A stretch of 64,000 nucleotides of DNA from NCBI GenBank assembly GCA_949752735.1, contig OX457037.1:62933186-62997185 (forward strand). Direction: 5' to 3'. Numbering within the stretch: the stretch's first letter is position 1; each line of letters opens with the position of its first letter. A model generated the notes under the pieces. The model saw only the letters and a program-made list of their open reading frames with translations, was not told where the DNA came from and did not search any database. The translations under genes were made by a program, and so were the position numbers. The DNA is from Lumbricus terrestris (Eukaryota > Annelida > Clitellata > Crassiclitellata > Lumbricidae). Positions 1-10,199 of the stretch are shown here, piece by piece.

Positions 1-74
1 CTGCGGGCGCCCATGCCAGGCACATTACTATGTGCTCTTCAAATCAAAATAAATACCTTCTGTTTACTTGCATA

Positions 75-245
75 GTAGGCCTACCTAGTCCTTCCCCTGC
101 CGGTCTGCATATCCGAAAACGCAGGTTCTTTATTCGCCTCTGCCCAGAGCCACCTGCTCTTCCTCCTCACACGACATCTCCAGGCATCTGAAGTCGTCTC
201 TGATAGTTTCCGACCAGTTCTTCCGTGGTCTTCCTCTCTTTCTTC
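75..245 (-). pseudogene. Non-LTR retrotransposon C-terminal relic
   Basis: On the minus strand one frame reads RGRPRKNWSETIRDDFRC and continues as an acidic tail. This resembles the C-terminal end of many LINE ORF2 proteins (GRPRK-x-W-x-E-x-x-x-x-D motif). No reverse transcriptase core is present, so only a short degraded piece is left. The assignment rests on motif resemblance alone. Bases 1-75 show nothing recognisable. Confidence 0.35.
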
Positions 246-349
246 AACCTCCAACAGGACATCGTTTGTCTGACTCTTCTATCCTCATACATGCGACACA
301 CAATCATGTCCTATTCACTTCAATCTTCTCTTTCTTACTCAACGCGGCG

Positions 350-1065
350 CTCGCATGGGCGCCCGCAGAAATTTTTGCAGGAGGGGGCAAAATTCTCGAT
401 GAACGCGGCTAAATGTTTTAGTAGGAAGAGCTTGAAAAACGCAAAGCTGGAAATTAAGAACACGAGTATGTTTCAATGAGGTTTATTAATGCAAATTTTT
501 CAGTTTAATTTGGTGTATCAGCCTTAATATGAATAGTTTCTTTAGCGCGAAGAAATTTGTTAAAAATCAAAAAGCAGATGTTAAAAGTGGGTTCCTGAAA
601 CTGCGTTGTAATATTATAATGTGTCAGTTTCAAGGTGCAAGTGTTCCTCTAGCTACTTTTATACTGTAATAATAATTTCTAAACTTCTTAAGCATGGGCG
701 CCCGCAGAAATTTTTGCAGGGGGGGCCAAATTTTTAAGTTGGCCACGGTTAAATTTCCTAGTCGCAAGAGCTTAAAAATTGCAAAGCTGGAGAGTGAGAA
801 CATGGGTATTTTTCAAAGAGGTTTCTTAATGCATATTTTTCTCAGTTTCATTTGGTGTAGGCCTATCATTTTCAATATGAATAGTTTTCTTAGAGCGAAG
901 AAATTTATTAAAAATCAAAAGTAGAATGCTAAAAGGTAGGTTTTTGAAGGGGCGCTATATAATGAACGAATGAATAAATGAACGAAAAACAGGTATCAGT
1001 TTTAAAGAGGCAAGTGCTCCATCAAGTTACTTCTATATTTTAATCGTAATGTCTAAACTTCTTAA
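350..1065 (+). repeat. Tandem pair of GGGCGCCCGC-type dispersed repeats (type A)
   Basis: Two diverged copies lie head to tail, about 350-690 and 692-1065. Each begins GGGCGCCCGCAGAAATTTTT and ends in TCTAAACTTCTTAAG. A third copy is on the minus strand at about 41220-41554. The ends look like hAT-type MITE termini, but no clean target duplication was found. Near 945-990 the second copy carries a GGGGCGCTATATAA tail followed by an ATGAATGA-like run, the same tail seen on LINE and SINE copies elsewhere in the window. Short ORFs inside are spurious. Confidence 0.6.
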
Positions 1066-1440
1066 GTGCCATTCCAAAGTCAATTGCAGGGCACCAGCTT
1101 ATTCAGAAGCGCTGCATCGAGTCATCAGGCTGTTCAAAGGGCAGTCAAGAAAGAGGTCCGAGTCCTGTATCCAGAGGGTCAGATGTTATTGCAGGTGTCG
1201 TCGTGTCGTTTAGGAAGGTGGAGGATCCCAAGGATCAGAAGAATGGGGTATCAACTCTTTAGAACAGACGAGACGTTGGTTTTGGGAGAAAATCTCGAGG
1301 CGTAATAGGGCCTAACCAGAGACTATTACTCAAGTTTATCTACAGCTTTACCTACCTAAATTCTGTACTAGATGGCAGCATGCAAAATGGACAAAATGCA
1401 GCCTGACTTAAAGCAGACTTGATTCCATATACATGTAATG
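1066..1440 (-). repeat. Dispersed repeat R3, probable LINE 3' end
   Basis: The minus strand reads a conserved block, AATAAGCTGGTGCCCTG, followed by TTGACTTT. The block recurs near 3404-3440, 4390-4440, 16775-16830, 27030-27065 and 41160-41230. The copy at 16775 ends in an ATTACG microsatellite and follows RT C-terminal coding sequence, which suggests a LINE 3' end. The ORF-like stretch at 1066-1305 is not convincing as a gene. Confidence 0.4.
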
Positions 1441-2337
1441 CGATGCAATTGCAAAAACTAATTCACCCCTTGCTTAATGACGTAACGGCTCATTTGCATA
1501 ATGGCCTGCGCCATATTGGTTCGCAGGCAATGCTTGTTGACATTGGATACGTATACGAATGGCGCTTATTATAAAAATGATTTTATGTGTTTTTACTGTT
1601 TTATCTGCGGCAAACTTACTGACAGAGATAAAGGTTCAATTAGAGAAGTCCAAAGTACACGAGCTTGAATGTCGAGGTTAACGTGAGAAGAGCATCGGCG
1701 GCTAAAAACTACAGCCAGAGACATGCAATCTATCGCAAGCAAAATAGGCCTAATGTAACAAATGCTGTGTCAGTCCAAATATACGATCTAACTTAAATTC
1801 TACAAAAAGAGTAGGCCTAGTTAATAATTTTGTAGATAAATTGCCAGAAGACAAGTAGCCTAAATTTAGGATTAGAATCGACGTCAAGAAGGGATTTTTT
1901 AAAAATAAATGTAAGTTCCAGTACCTTGGGCCTACGTATACCAGAGTAGGCAGACTTATGAGCCCAGCACGAGCGATGTTGAAAGTTAACCTACAAAATT
2001 ATAAGCGACATCGTGCATGCAGATTACAAAATTTAATGTCAATTTTATGAAATTATTAGGTCGGCTGCCGGACAGCAGAACTTAGCCTAAACGATTTACT
2101 TCTGCTGAGCTTTAGGCCTAAGCAGTTCCAGAACACTGGTCACAAAGTCGTAGAAAATAGCACATGTCATGTCAAAATTGATGCTTAGGCCTATTGTCAG
2201 TTCCGTTTTTACAAGGTCGATGCTCAGCTAGGTTTAATTGCGATTGCTAGACAACAGGTCGTCCATAATGCTGAATGCTCTCTCGCAAAAAGCATTAAAA
2301 CGGAATGAGAGAATATAGGCCTACGAAGGGCAAAATA
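1441..2337. other. No gene recognised
   Basis: AT-rich non-coding DNA with several TAGGCCTA-type octamers and no long open frame, splice-supported exon or recognisable element. Confidence 0.5.
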
Positions 2338-2610
2338 TGCTATAGGCTACTGAGTATCAGAGGTTTGTAAAGTTTTGAAGACTTCAAACCAGCGCTGTCC
2401 AACATTTGATGTTCAGCCAACAACGTCAAATTCATCGAACAATCTATTAAGTTTAGTGTGCAAAATAAGAACAATATTGTGGAATGTGGGTCGTAACAGC
2501 AAATTCCGGGAAAATTTGGGATCAGTCCGGGACACGTACGGGACGCACAGGGCCAATTCCGGAACTGTCCCGGCGAATCCGGAACGGCTGGCAGCCCTAT
2601 GTACGTTGGA
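2338..2610 (+). repeat. hAT-type repeat fragment, relative of 42320-42593
   Basis: The stretch aligns by eye with 42320-42593. Shared blocks include AGGTTTGTAAAGTTTT, GGGACGCACAGGGCC and the end GGCAGCCCTA. The other copy has TAGGGCTGCCAAC-type inverted ends and an 8-bp target duplication, so this is the right end of the same non-autonomous element. Bases 2611-3125 hold no recognisable gene. Confidence 0.6.
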
Positions 2611-3127
2611 AGAAGCCCAGCCATTTACAGTCCGTGAAGCAGCAAAAAGCATAGACCTAGGCCTACTTGTTAATTATAGCAGATTTGGGCTCCGGCCGAA
2701 ATTCGCTTCAGGGATTCGGGTCGATCCAGGCTGGATGGTGTTTAGACCGCTATATCTGTTAAGGTATAGGCCTATGGATAGATCAATAGGCCTATGACGA
2801 TAACTTTATTCCATCAACTAACAATTCACCGTGTAACGGCGTGTAGCCTACGTTGACAACAGTTCACAGCTGTACACCAATATGGCCGACCACATAGGCC
2901 ACGCCCTTTTACAAAAAGTCTATAGTCCGGTTTATTTTGCGCCACCCTGTATAACGCTGGTGAATATGTAAATATCCATTACTTAATTTCAATGGTTGTT
3001 GATAAATTTCAAATTTTTACATTAGTGTAATTTATTGGTAATTAATTTTTGCGCAATTGTGAAAAATTGCATTAGCCTACAGCGAGATTCCAGACAAGTA
3101 GGTCATAATCGATAGGAATACTATTTG

Positions 3128-3403
3128 TATGGGCACCCACGGCAGGGTTAAAAGTCATTGTTACCGTTTTCAGCAAGAGCTTGAAAAAATTCAAGACAGA
3201 AAATAAATTAAGAGCTTCTTTATTTCTAAAGAGATTTCATTACTTAAATTTCTGACTTTCACTGAAGTGTATCATTCGCAACATTAGTATTTCAACGGCA
3301 AAAATTTCTTAAACCCCAAAAGTAGTAGTTAGAAAAATAGGTTTCAATTTTCCAGGGGGGCAAGTGCCCCCCTTGCCCCTATGTGCGGGCGCCCACGTTC
3401 TTA
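3128..3403 (+). mobile_element. GGGCGCCCGC-type MITE (type B), copy 1
   Basis: About 275 bp bounded by TATGGGCACCCACGG at the left and TGTGCGGGCGCCCA at the right (imperfect inverted ends). Just inside the right end is a run of CCCCCCTTGCCCC. Copies 2 and 3 are at 3889-4389 and 40444-40716. It is non-coding. Bases 3404-3740 that follow are another R3 (LINE 3' end-like) copy. Confidence 0.6.
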
Positions 3404-3888
3404 AGCGCTACTCGAAAGCCGATCACAGGGCTCCAGAGTCAGAATGCTGTTCAAAGGGTAGTTAGAAAAGGTACGAGTCCGGTAGCCAAAGCAGTAGCTG
3501 ATAGTGTGGGTGTCGTTAAGAAAGGTGGATGATCCGAGGATCAGATGAGTGGGAGGCAGTGTTAATTATTTTGAGCAGTTTTGGGTGAAACTCCCGAGGG
3601 GTTATAACCAGAGCCCTTTACCAAAGGTTCTCTACAGTTTCACCTCCCTATAGATTCTGTATACTGGCAAAATGGACAAACTGCAGCATGGTTTCTAGCA
3701 GACTTGATTTATATAATACTGGTGAATAAGCAGATCTCCCTGACGAAGGGCCTAATTGAATTCGGTGCACTGCCGAGAAATTTCAAATGTTGACATTGGT
3801 ATTGATAGGCCTACTTAATTTTGTGCAGTTGTGAAAGGTTACATGACAGCGAGATTCCAGTAGGCCAAAACCTATAGGCCTACTATTT

Positions 3889-4389
3889 GCATGGGTGCCC
3901 GCCGGAGGGTTAAAAGCCAATGGTCATTGTTCCAGCTTTTAGCAGGATGTTGATAATGCAATGTGGGGCGCGGTGGCGTAGTGGTGGCGTCGTTGCCTTG
4001 AAGCCGGAAGGTTCGAGGTTCGAATCCACCTCGCCGCGTAAGGGCCTTTGGCAAGTCCTTCACTCACAATTGCTCAGCGCTTCGGCGTGAAACTCCGATG
4101 CAGTGTCCGCTCTGCATTCGGGAACGCCTCTGAGTAGAGAGAGCTTGAAGGGGCGCTATAACAAGTGCACATACAAAATGCAAGGCAGAAAATTAAGAGC
4201 ATGTTTATTTCTACAGAGATTTCTAAACATAGATTTCTGACTTTCAATGTGTGTAGTGTTCGTATCATTAGTGCTTTAATCATAATGCGAACAAATTTGT
4301 TACAAACCCAAATGTAGTAGTTAGAAAAATATATGTCAATTTTCCAGGGAGGCAAGTGCCCCCCTTGCCCCTATGTGCGGGCGCCCATG
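3889..4389 (+). mobile_element. Type B MITE, copy 2, interrupted by a SINE
   Basis: The ends CATGGGTGCCCGCC and GCGGGCGCCCATG form inverted termini. The element matches 3128-3403, except that a tRNA-derived SINE splits it at 3962-4176. Outside the SINE the body (AGAAAATTAAGAGC, TAGTAGTTAGAAAAATA) aligns with copy 1. Confidence 0.6.
3962..4176 (+). mobile_element. tRNA-derived SINE
   Basis: The 5' part has a Pol III A-box (TGGCGTAGTGG) and a perfect B-box (GGTTCGAATCC) about 45 bp downstream. The 3' end is CTTGAAGGGGCGCTAT. The direct repeat AATGCAA flanks it (3955-3961 and 4177-4183), consistent with a target duplication. Its last ~45 bp (CCTCTGAGTAG, then CTTGAAGGGGCGCTAT) match the 3' end of the LINE relic at 7557-7937 read on the minus strand, so the two probably share reverse transcriptase. 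It is not a functional tRNA gene. Confidence 0.8.
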
Positions 4390-4716
4390 GGCCTCGTGAA
4401 TAAGCTGGTGCCCGGGCTTGACTTTCGAGTGAGGTTTTTGAAGTTTGGAGATGTCTTTAGAGACTCAATAATTATTGATCTGGATGGATGCTCTTCAGCA
4501 GCTAATTACTCGATTGCGATTTACTTGCAAGGCGCGTCCTTCAGTTTACCTTCTCGGCAAATTTCTGTGTCTGACGCTTTAGTTTCTTACTCCGCCCTTC
4601 TCTGCACATAATTATTTCCAATATCTCTTGGTCTAGCATTTATCATCCGCAGCGTCTACGCGTCATTCGACGGATCAGCCCACGCTGATTTTTCTTTCAT
4701 GTTTCCAGCATTCATC
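4390..4716 (+). other. No gene recognised; R3 repeat at start
   Basis: The first ~50 bp match the R3 repeat (AATAAGCTGGTGCCC, then TTGACTTTCGAGTG). The rest shows no clear homology. The open frame at 4333-4611 overlaps repeats and has no domain signal. Confidence 0.4.
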
Positions 4717-4718
4717 TA

Positions 4719-6312
4719 CAGGGTGGGCCAGCATAAATGTCCCGACTTTGCACGCGTATAGCTTCGCCAATTTTTAACATTTATTTATGCTTAATACATC
4801 AAATTAAAGGTATTTCACTCTAGTATTAAGACACGAACACAATTTTATTGTATCTTTAGCCTACGTGGTGTAAATCGTGACGTAACCAAAACCATCGTTT
4901 TTCTCAGTAATTAGCTACTAAGTTTCTCTAACAGCGACTGCACAAGAAATTAAACCATCGGGGTCTACAGCCAAAACGTTGTTCTGCACTGCAGCTTTGA
5001 TCACTACTTAAGAGCGCTAGTCTATTGCAGTATTTTCTAATCAAATGAGTATTCTATATGTCTACCACGTGCTGCAACAACAGCAGCTATGCGACGAGAC
5101 CATTGGTCAATCGCTCCGTCAATGAACTGCTGACTGATATCTGACCAGCAGCTAACAATAACCTCTTTGAGATGCTCAATGTTACGGATCTTCTGTCGAT
5201 ACACGAGTTGCTGCAAATATCCCCAGATCGAATAATCTACAGGATTAAGATCTGGGCTATTGGGGGGCCAATTGTTGGGCTCGATGAACTCCGGAATGTT
5301 TTCAGTCAAGTAAGCGACGGTGTAATGTGATCGGTGCGCAGGTGCACCGTCCTGTTGAAAGATGTAATCGTCACCGGACCGACGACGGATGTCAGGTAAT
5401 AATCCATTCTCCAGAACTTCCTGACAATAGTAAACACTGTTCACTTTAGCTAGCGGCGTTACAAAAAACGGCTTCGTTTTACCCAGCTTCGAAACGGCAA
5501 CAGAAACCATGACACTTTGCGAGAAATGTTTTCTCCCCTTCAGCAGCCGACCAGGTGTCACATCTCGTTTTCTACTCACACGAGCATAGACACGATCATT
5601 TTGGGTGTTTGTAGGAGTTTGTACCGTGAATATTTTCTCATCGCTAAACCATGTCCTTTCAATTTTATCAACAGTCATACGATGTTTCAAACGTCTGCAT
5701 GCTTCCAGCCGTTTCTTTGCGTCAGCGTCGGAGAGCTGTTGGACTTCACGTCGGCGAAATATCTTCAACTTTAGATCATCTTTTGCAATACGGCGTACGG
5801 TGGTTCTGGAAAGGCCTATTTCGCGTTGAATTTCCCGAGGAGATTTGCTAGTACCAGGGTCATCGTCTTGACTGCAAATTAACTCTGACACACGAGCAAT
5901 GTTAGCGGGTGTGCGAGCCGTTCGTACCGATTCGCGTGTTTTGCGACTCGAAGTACCTGTTTGATCAATTTTTCTAATCAGACGATTCAACGTGCGTGTA
6001 TTCCATCCTCTGTTAGGAAACTCATTAATCATTTGAAATGAATTGAGTCCCTTATCAGTTCGTAAAATTCGGATCAAAACACGGTCGTCTTCTGACAACG
6101 GCGCCATATTTTCGTAGCTAATGACGTCAAAATACGGTGGCTAAGGCTGTTCCAAACATTTCATTAAAACTCAAACTAGTATCAGTTCGACTTTTTTAGA
6201 GCTAATACTAGAGTGAAATACCTTTAATTTGATGCATTAGGCATAAATAAATGTTAAAAATTGGCGAAGTTATACGCGTGCAAAGTCGGGACATTTATGC
6301 TGGCCCACCCTG
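4719..6312 (-). mobile_element. Intact-looking Tc1/mariner transposon
   Basis: The element is 1594 bp, bounded by TA on both sides (4717-4718 and 6313-6314), the classic Tc1/mariner target duplication. Terminal inverted repeats are about 110 bp (4719-4828 and 6203-6312), start CAGGGTGGGCCAGC, and differ at only about three positions by eye. One transposase ORF lies between them. Near-identical TIRs plus an open ORF suggest a recent and possibly autonomous insertion. Confidence 0.93.
5037..6107 (-). CDS. Tc1/mariner-family transposase (DDD type)
   Basis: A 356-aa cut-and-paste transposase, the expected length for the superfamily, without frameshift or internal stop. The N-terminal ~110 residues form the paired helix-turn-helix DNA-binding region (SPREIQREIGLSRTTVRRI is the second HTH). 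The catalytic triad is visible as WFSDEKIF (first D), FQQDGAPAH (second D) and NSPDLNPVDYSIWG (third D). I count 37 residues between the second and third D, so DD37D spacing, as described for the maT lineage, rather than mariner DD34D or Tc1 DD34E. The start ATG lies 96 bp inside the right TIR. It would bind its own 110-bp TIRs. The clade name is inferred from spacing only. Confidence 0.93.
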   Translation of the reverse strand: MAPLSEDDRVLIRILRTDKGLNSFQMINEFPNRGWNTRTLNRLIRKIDQTGTSSRKTRESVRTARTPANIARVSELICSQDDDPGTSKSPREIQREIGLSRTTVRRIAKDDLKLKIFRRREVQQLSDADAKKRLEACRRLKHRMTVDKIERTWFSDEKIFTVQTPTNTQNDRVYARVSRKRDVTPGRLLKGRKHFSQSVMVSVAVSKLGKTKPFFVTPLAKVNSVYYCQEVLENGLLPDIRRRSGDDYIFQQDGAPAHRSHYTVAYLTENIPEFIEPNNWPPNSPDLNPVDYSIWGYLQQLVYRQKIRNIEHLKEVIVSCWSDISQQFIDGAIDQWSRRIAAVVAARGRHIEYSFD

Positions 6313-6329
6313 TATTCCCGCATAATCTA

Positions 6330-6481
6330 CCTGTGGTACTGCGATTCGATCGTTAGACCTGTACCAAAACTCCGCATGACTCCGCTCCAATCGGTACTTA
6401 ATACAGCTGCTCGTTTGATTGACCCTCTCTAGTTTCTCTCACATTTTGACTGTTATGACTGAACATCTTCAATGGCTTCCC
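6330..6481 (+). pseudogene. Non-LTR retrotransposon RT thumb relic
   Basis: Reads LQSVLNTAARLID and then, one frame away, SHILTVMTEHLQWLP. This is the hallmark of the region just after the RT core in CR1/L2/Rex-type LINEs. A frameshift lies between the two blocks and the relic is cut by the hAT MITE starting at 6482. The mariner element sits immediately upstream. Confidence 0.65.
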
Positions 6482-6740
6482 CAGTGGCGTAGCCAGGAAT
6501 TCATGATGGGGAGGGGGATTCGGGGTTTTATGGCCTGGCCGGATGCCCTTTCTGACACCAACCCAACAGTATTACAGTAAATAAAAACGGAATAAAGTAA
6601 CAAAGGGAATAAAGAAAAACAATTGTTACTACAAGTAATTGTTTTGTTTTTCTTATTTAAGTGGATAAATAACCTTTAGAAAACGTTTCCTCTAGGTCAA
6701 TGGGGGTTTTAACGCCCGAAACCCCTTGTCTACGCCACTG
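6482..6740. mobile_element. hAT-type MITE, CAGTGGCGTAGCC family
   Basis: A 259-bp element with inverted ends CAGTGGCGTAGCCA and TACGCCACTG. It is flanked by an 8-bp near-perfect duplication, GGCTTCCC (6474-6481) and GGCTTTCC (6741-6748), as expected for hAT. It landed inside the LINE relic's LQWLP motif. A sister copy is at 39699-40123 and a lone right end at 12534-12553. Confidence 0.8.
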
Positions 6741-7555
6741 GGCTTTCCTTAACTGTTTGGATATACATGTTGTTTAAAATCTTTTTCTTACCTATAAGAT
6801 ATTTTTGAACCAAGCTCCTTGCTACCTCTGGCGGCCTCTATAAGCTAACAATGGACGTCCTCGCCGTTCTTTAACTCCGCCACTGGTTGTTCTCTGCCAG
6901 TGCCAGTCCCATATCTGGACAAAGAAGGAGGGCGACACTAATCTTTGATATGGCAGTGTCGTTAAATATGTACCATTGTACCAGGCATCCTCGCCGCTCT
7001 TTAGACCGTCATGGCCTTCTTGTACCACGGTTTCGGACTCTCACAACCTAGAATCTGCATTATACTGCTTATATTATACATCAGGAGCGGATCCAGAGGG
7101 TAAATTCGGCCATGGCCCCATTTAGAAATTTGCACATTTCTCAACAGCTATTCTGGCGGGGAAAATTTGTGAATTTAAAAAACGGCTAGTGATGAAAATG
7201 TGCAGTTTTGCATGCTGAATCCAAATATAACTTCAGAAACAGTTTTTATAAAGTACTAGCTACTTCAATTTACAGTTGAAATGAGCTATATTTACATACG
7301 ATTGATTTAAACGTGCAACAGAACTGAAGGAAACCTATCGCTACAGAGTGCCATATCAAATGCCATTTATGAAGTCAAATTAATTGAATTGTGCAAAATA
7401 AACCAAAGCCATCATGTCCTGCTTGCTTCTGTTTCGACCTATTACCTATCTGCTGACCATTTGACCTCTGATGTAGTGAGTCCTCCTCTCATCGCTGTAA
7501 GCATGGCAAGCAGTCTCGGTTGTCATTTTCACAAACCTTTTCTAAGACTGTGCGT
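6741..7555. other. No gene recognised
   Basis: The first 300 bp may be the degraded continuation of the LINE at 6330, but no conserved block is clear. A possible element end (CAGGAGCGGATCCAGAGG) starts near 7082. No exon is supported. Confidence 0.4.
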
Positions 7556-7556
7556 G

Positions 7557-7937
7557 CGATTCATTCATTCATTCATTCATTCAGAGCATTTACATAGCGC
7601 CCCTTCAAGAAACTACTCAGAGGTGCTCCCAGCCCAGCCACGACCAAAGAAAAAAGACTCGAGGGACTTGTAGAACCCCACCGGATAAGCCACAAGTAGA
7701 GAGCGATGCAAAAGCGGGAGTTCATTCCAGACTGCAGGTCCCACAACCGAAAACACGGCGCTGCTTAATAGCTAAGCGAGCCCGCGGGATCAGGAACTCA
7801 TCCCTGGCTGTTGAGCGAAGCGCCCGACGCGCTGCAACGTCGGACACTGGGCGGCCTAGATAACTCAAGTAAGATGGAGCACAGCCAAGAACGCAGCGAG
7901 AGACCACCGAAGCGATGCGATGGCCAGTCTGGAACAA
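7557..7937 (-). pseudogene. LINE ORF2 C-terminus and 3' end
   Basis: The minus strand reads CVLGCAPSYLSYLGRPVSD and AARRALRSTARDEFLIPRAR. This is the post-RT region typical of CR1/L2/Rex-like LINEs (the family's usual SVVGPSLWN block is decayed here). The coding part is followed by CTTGAAGGGGCGCTATGTAA and an ATGAATGA run at 7557-7578, the LINE's 3' terminus. That terminus is shared with the SINE at 3962-4176. It is 5' truncated and not functional. Confidence 0.7.
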
Positions 7938-8590
7938 CCATTGGGTTGCCTTAAATCGCCTTGATCTCTACTGTTGCTATGGGGAGCAGGTAAGAAGGGG
8001 TTCACAAACCCTATAGCTCTATAGTCAATCAGTTGCGAGATTGTAATCGCTTCTGCGTTGATGTCTGGGACTCTCCCTGGTCTCACCCGCCTATCTCCAA
8101 GCCATGTCATCTCCTTCACTTCTGATCATCATTATCTTCTCCCCTCCATTGCATATCTAAGCTGAGGCCATTATGCTTAATTAATTCTGTATTCAAACTT
8201 TGCATCAAGTTCCCTCATAACTCTCTCCTGAGCTCTCTTCTCCTTGTTGTGATCAATCACCAAAGTAGTGTCAAAGTGAGTAATCAATCAAGGCAGCAGT
8301 AGCAATCTCCACTGTCTACTTCAACTTGGTGTTGTGATTTCTTAGAATGGCTAGGTTATCTCGAAGCTCTTTTCCTAGTTTTCGCAAAAATCATCAAAGA
8401 CCACACCTTCACCTTGTAAGTAGTTTAAAATGTTTTTGTCTTCATCACTATGCCCCTCACCGATTCTTCCATATTTTCCTCAAACTCATCAAACTCTTTC
8501 TGCTGCATATAAAACCTGGAGCTCTCTGTCATCTTCTTCTCTTCTGTGGTTTGTTTATCACTCTTCATACTCTTTTTTCATCCATCCTTT
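7938..8590. other. No gene recognised
   Basis: Mixed non-coding DNA. 8120-8590 is pyrimidine-rich with open frames that lack domain signals. Confidence 0.4.
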
Positions 8591-8599
8591 TACAAGAAA

Positions 8600-8644
8600 G
8601 CAGTTGTTACAGAAGGAAAGGCAATTTCCTTCTGTAACAATTGC
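8600..8644. repeat. 20-bp-arm hairpin (templated inversion)
   Basis: Arms at 8600-8619 and 8625-8644 are inverted copies with one mismatch around a 5-nt loop. The core arm reads TTGTTACAGAAGGAAA. It falls at the 3' end of the minus-strand coding relic and probably disrupts its C-terminus. Confidence 0.8.
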
Positions 8645-9585
8645 TTTTTGTCTCCTGAAGGTCAACTGGCCCTATCTGATGAGGTCCAATGCTTCCAATT
8701 TTTTCTCTTTGACCTTTGATGAAAGCTAACTCAATTACGGGAATCTTTTTCTCTCTACTGCACGCACTCACAAAATATGTGCACTCCACCAACTCAGGGA
8801 GAACTGCAACCCACATCCGTGCAACTCTTGATGTCACACTTACAGGTTAGAACAGTGCTGTCCAACGTGCGGCCCGCGGGCCGCATGCGGCCCGCGGGAT
8901 GATTTCAAGTGGCCCGCCGAGCTCACTAAATTTTGTGAACTTTTGGCCAAATGGAGTTAAGGACAAATTCAGTGGTCGACTGTTAGCCTACGTTTATTCT
9001 TAATGAAAATATTGTAACAGTTGTCGGAGTTTGAAGCTACCAGAAAGGCAAACCGACAACTAATGTCCTCTTTCTACACCACTGAGGGTTAGGTTCCCGT
9101 AGTCTCTCCATGAGGCGGAAACAGGACTTCTGGTTTTATTTCTCTACTTCGCGAACCATCACAAACCATTCACTTGAATCTATTCTAGTCATTCCTTGCG
9201 GAGTTCAACCATGCATGTCCGTGCATTTCGAGAGATAGTCCAGTTCTAGTCCTGAGGGCTGGAAGGAAACAATCGATAGGCCTAAGTGACTCCAGGGCCG
9301 ACGAAAGCCGTTGTCGTGGAATCTTTCTCGACCGACGATTATGACTGATCTTTAGACCGAAGACTCTGGCTTCGACGTCTTCGACGAGCAGCAGGCTGGA
9401 AATCCGGTTCAGCTATAAAGTGGAGCTGAGCAAGAAACTGTGGCTGGGTCACCTATGCTTATTTGTGCTGAACCGTTGTAGGGCATGGATAATAATTATG
9501 GCTTATATAATTATATATGCTATAGTGTAGTATTATTATTATCATGCATTTTACATTAGAATGATTCTATAATTAATGTCAATAG

Positions 9586-9651
<66 letters not shown>

Positions 9652-10177
9652 CTACCTTTAATAATTATCGCTAAATTTTAACTATTGCTTTTGAATTTAC
9701 TGTTGCGGCCCTCGGTTTTAAGATTACATCGTCTGCGGCCCGCGGTACCAAAAAGGTTGGACAGCACTGGGTTAGAATGTCTATGAGTCTGCCAGATTTT
9801 CCATAAACCTATCTCTCCTCCAACTTCGCTCTGCCAGAAGACACCTTGCTTCCTTGCTCCCACGTGGATTTCAACTTTGCTTCGATTCTTGTATGACTGT
9901 TTATGACTGGCTCAGTGAATTTAGGATTTGCTTTGCACCACTGAGCAAGAACTCCAGTCATTAAGTCAGTGACAAGTTGGTCATTGCTGTAATTTCGTCT
10001 GTCTTGGTCACTCATCCCTCTTCGGTACAACCCATATCTAATGACATTCCTGCCAGATGATAATTCAGCTGTAGGAAGCTGTCTGCCTGAACTGACTAAG
10101 TGATGTGAGTCCAAACTAGCAATCTTGTTTTTATATTGGACTGTTTTGGACATTCTGACTTTCTCAAGGGAATACAC
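8620..10177 (-). pseudogene. Unidentified coding relic split by a hAT insertion
   Basis: The minus-strand frame from 10177 reads YKNKIASLDSHHLVSSGRQ, YGLYRRGMSDQDRRNYSND and LAQWCKANPKFTEPVI. After a single in-frame TAG (9809-9811) it continues, crosses the hAT element at 8853-9769 and resumes in the same frame as DILTCKCDIKSCTDVGC, VECTYFVSACSREKKIPV and IELAFIKGQREKIG. The cysteine cluster (CKCDIKSC, then C and C) suggests a metal-binding module. From memory it resembles a repeated ORF family of unknown function in invertebrate genomes; this is unverified. One nonsense codon, the insertion and a 3' hairpin argue that it is dead here. Confidence 0.55.
8853..9769. mobile_element. hAT-type non-autonomous element with perfect TSD
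   Basis: 917 bp with ends CAGTGCTGTCCAAC and GTTGGACAGCACTG (14-bp perfect inverted repeat) next to GCGGCCCGCGG blocks. It is flanked by the perfect 8-bp duplication GGTTAGAA (8845-8852 and 9770-9777). It has no transposase ORF. An (AT)n run is at 9586-9649. It interrupts the coding relic on the minus strand. Confidence 0.9.
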
Positions 10178-10199
10178 AAACAGTGACTGTATTCTAACA

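Noticed and set aside
3962..4040. Functional tRNA gene
   Set aside because: A- and B-boxes are present, but the sequence continues into a LINE-like 3' tail with flanking direct repeats, so it is a SINE.
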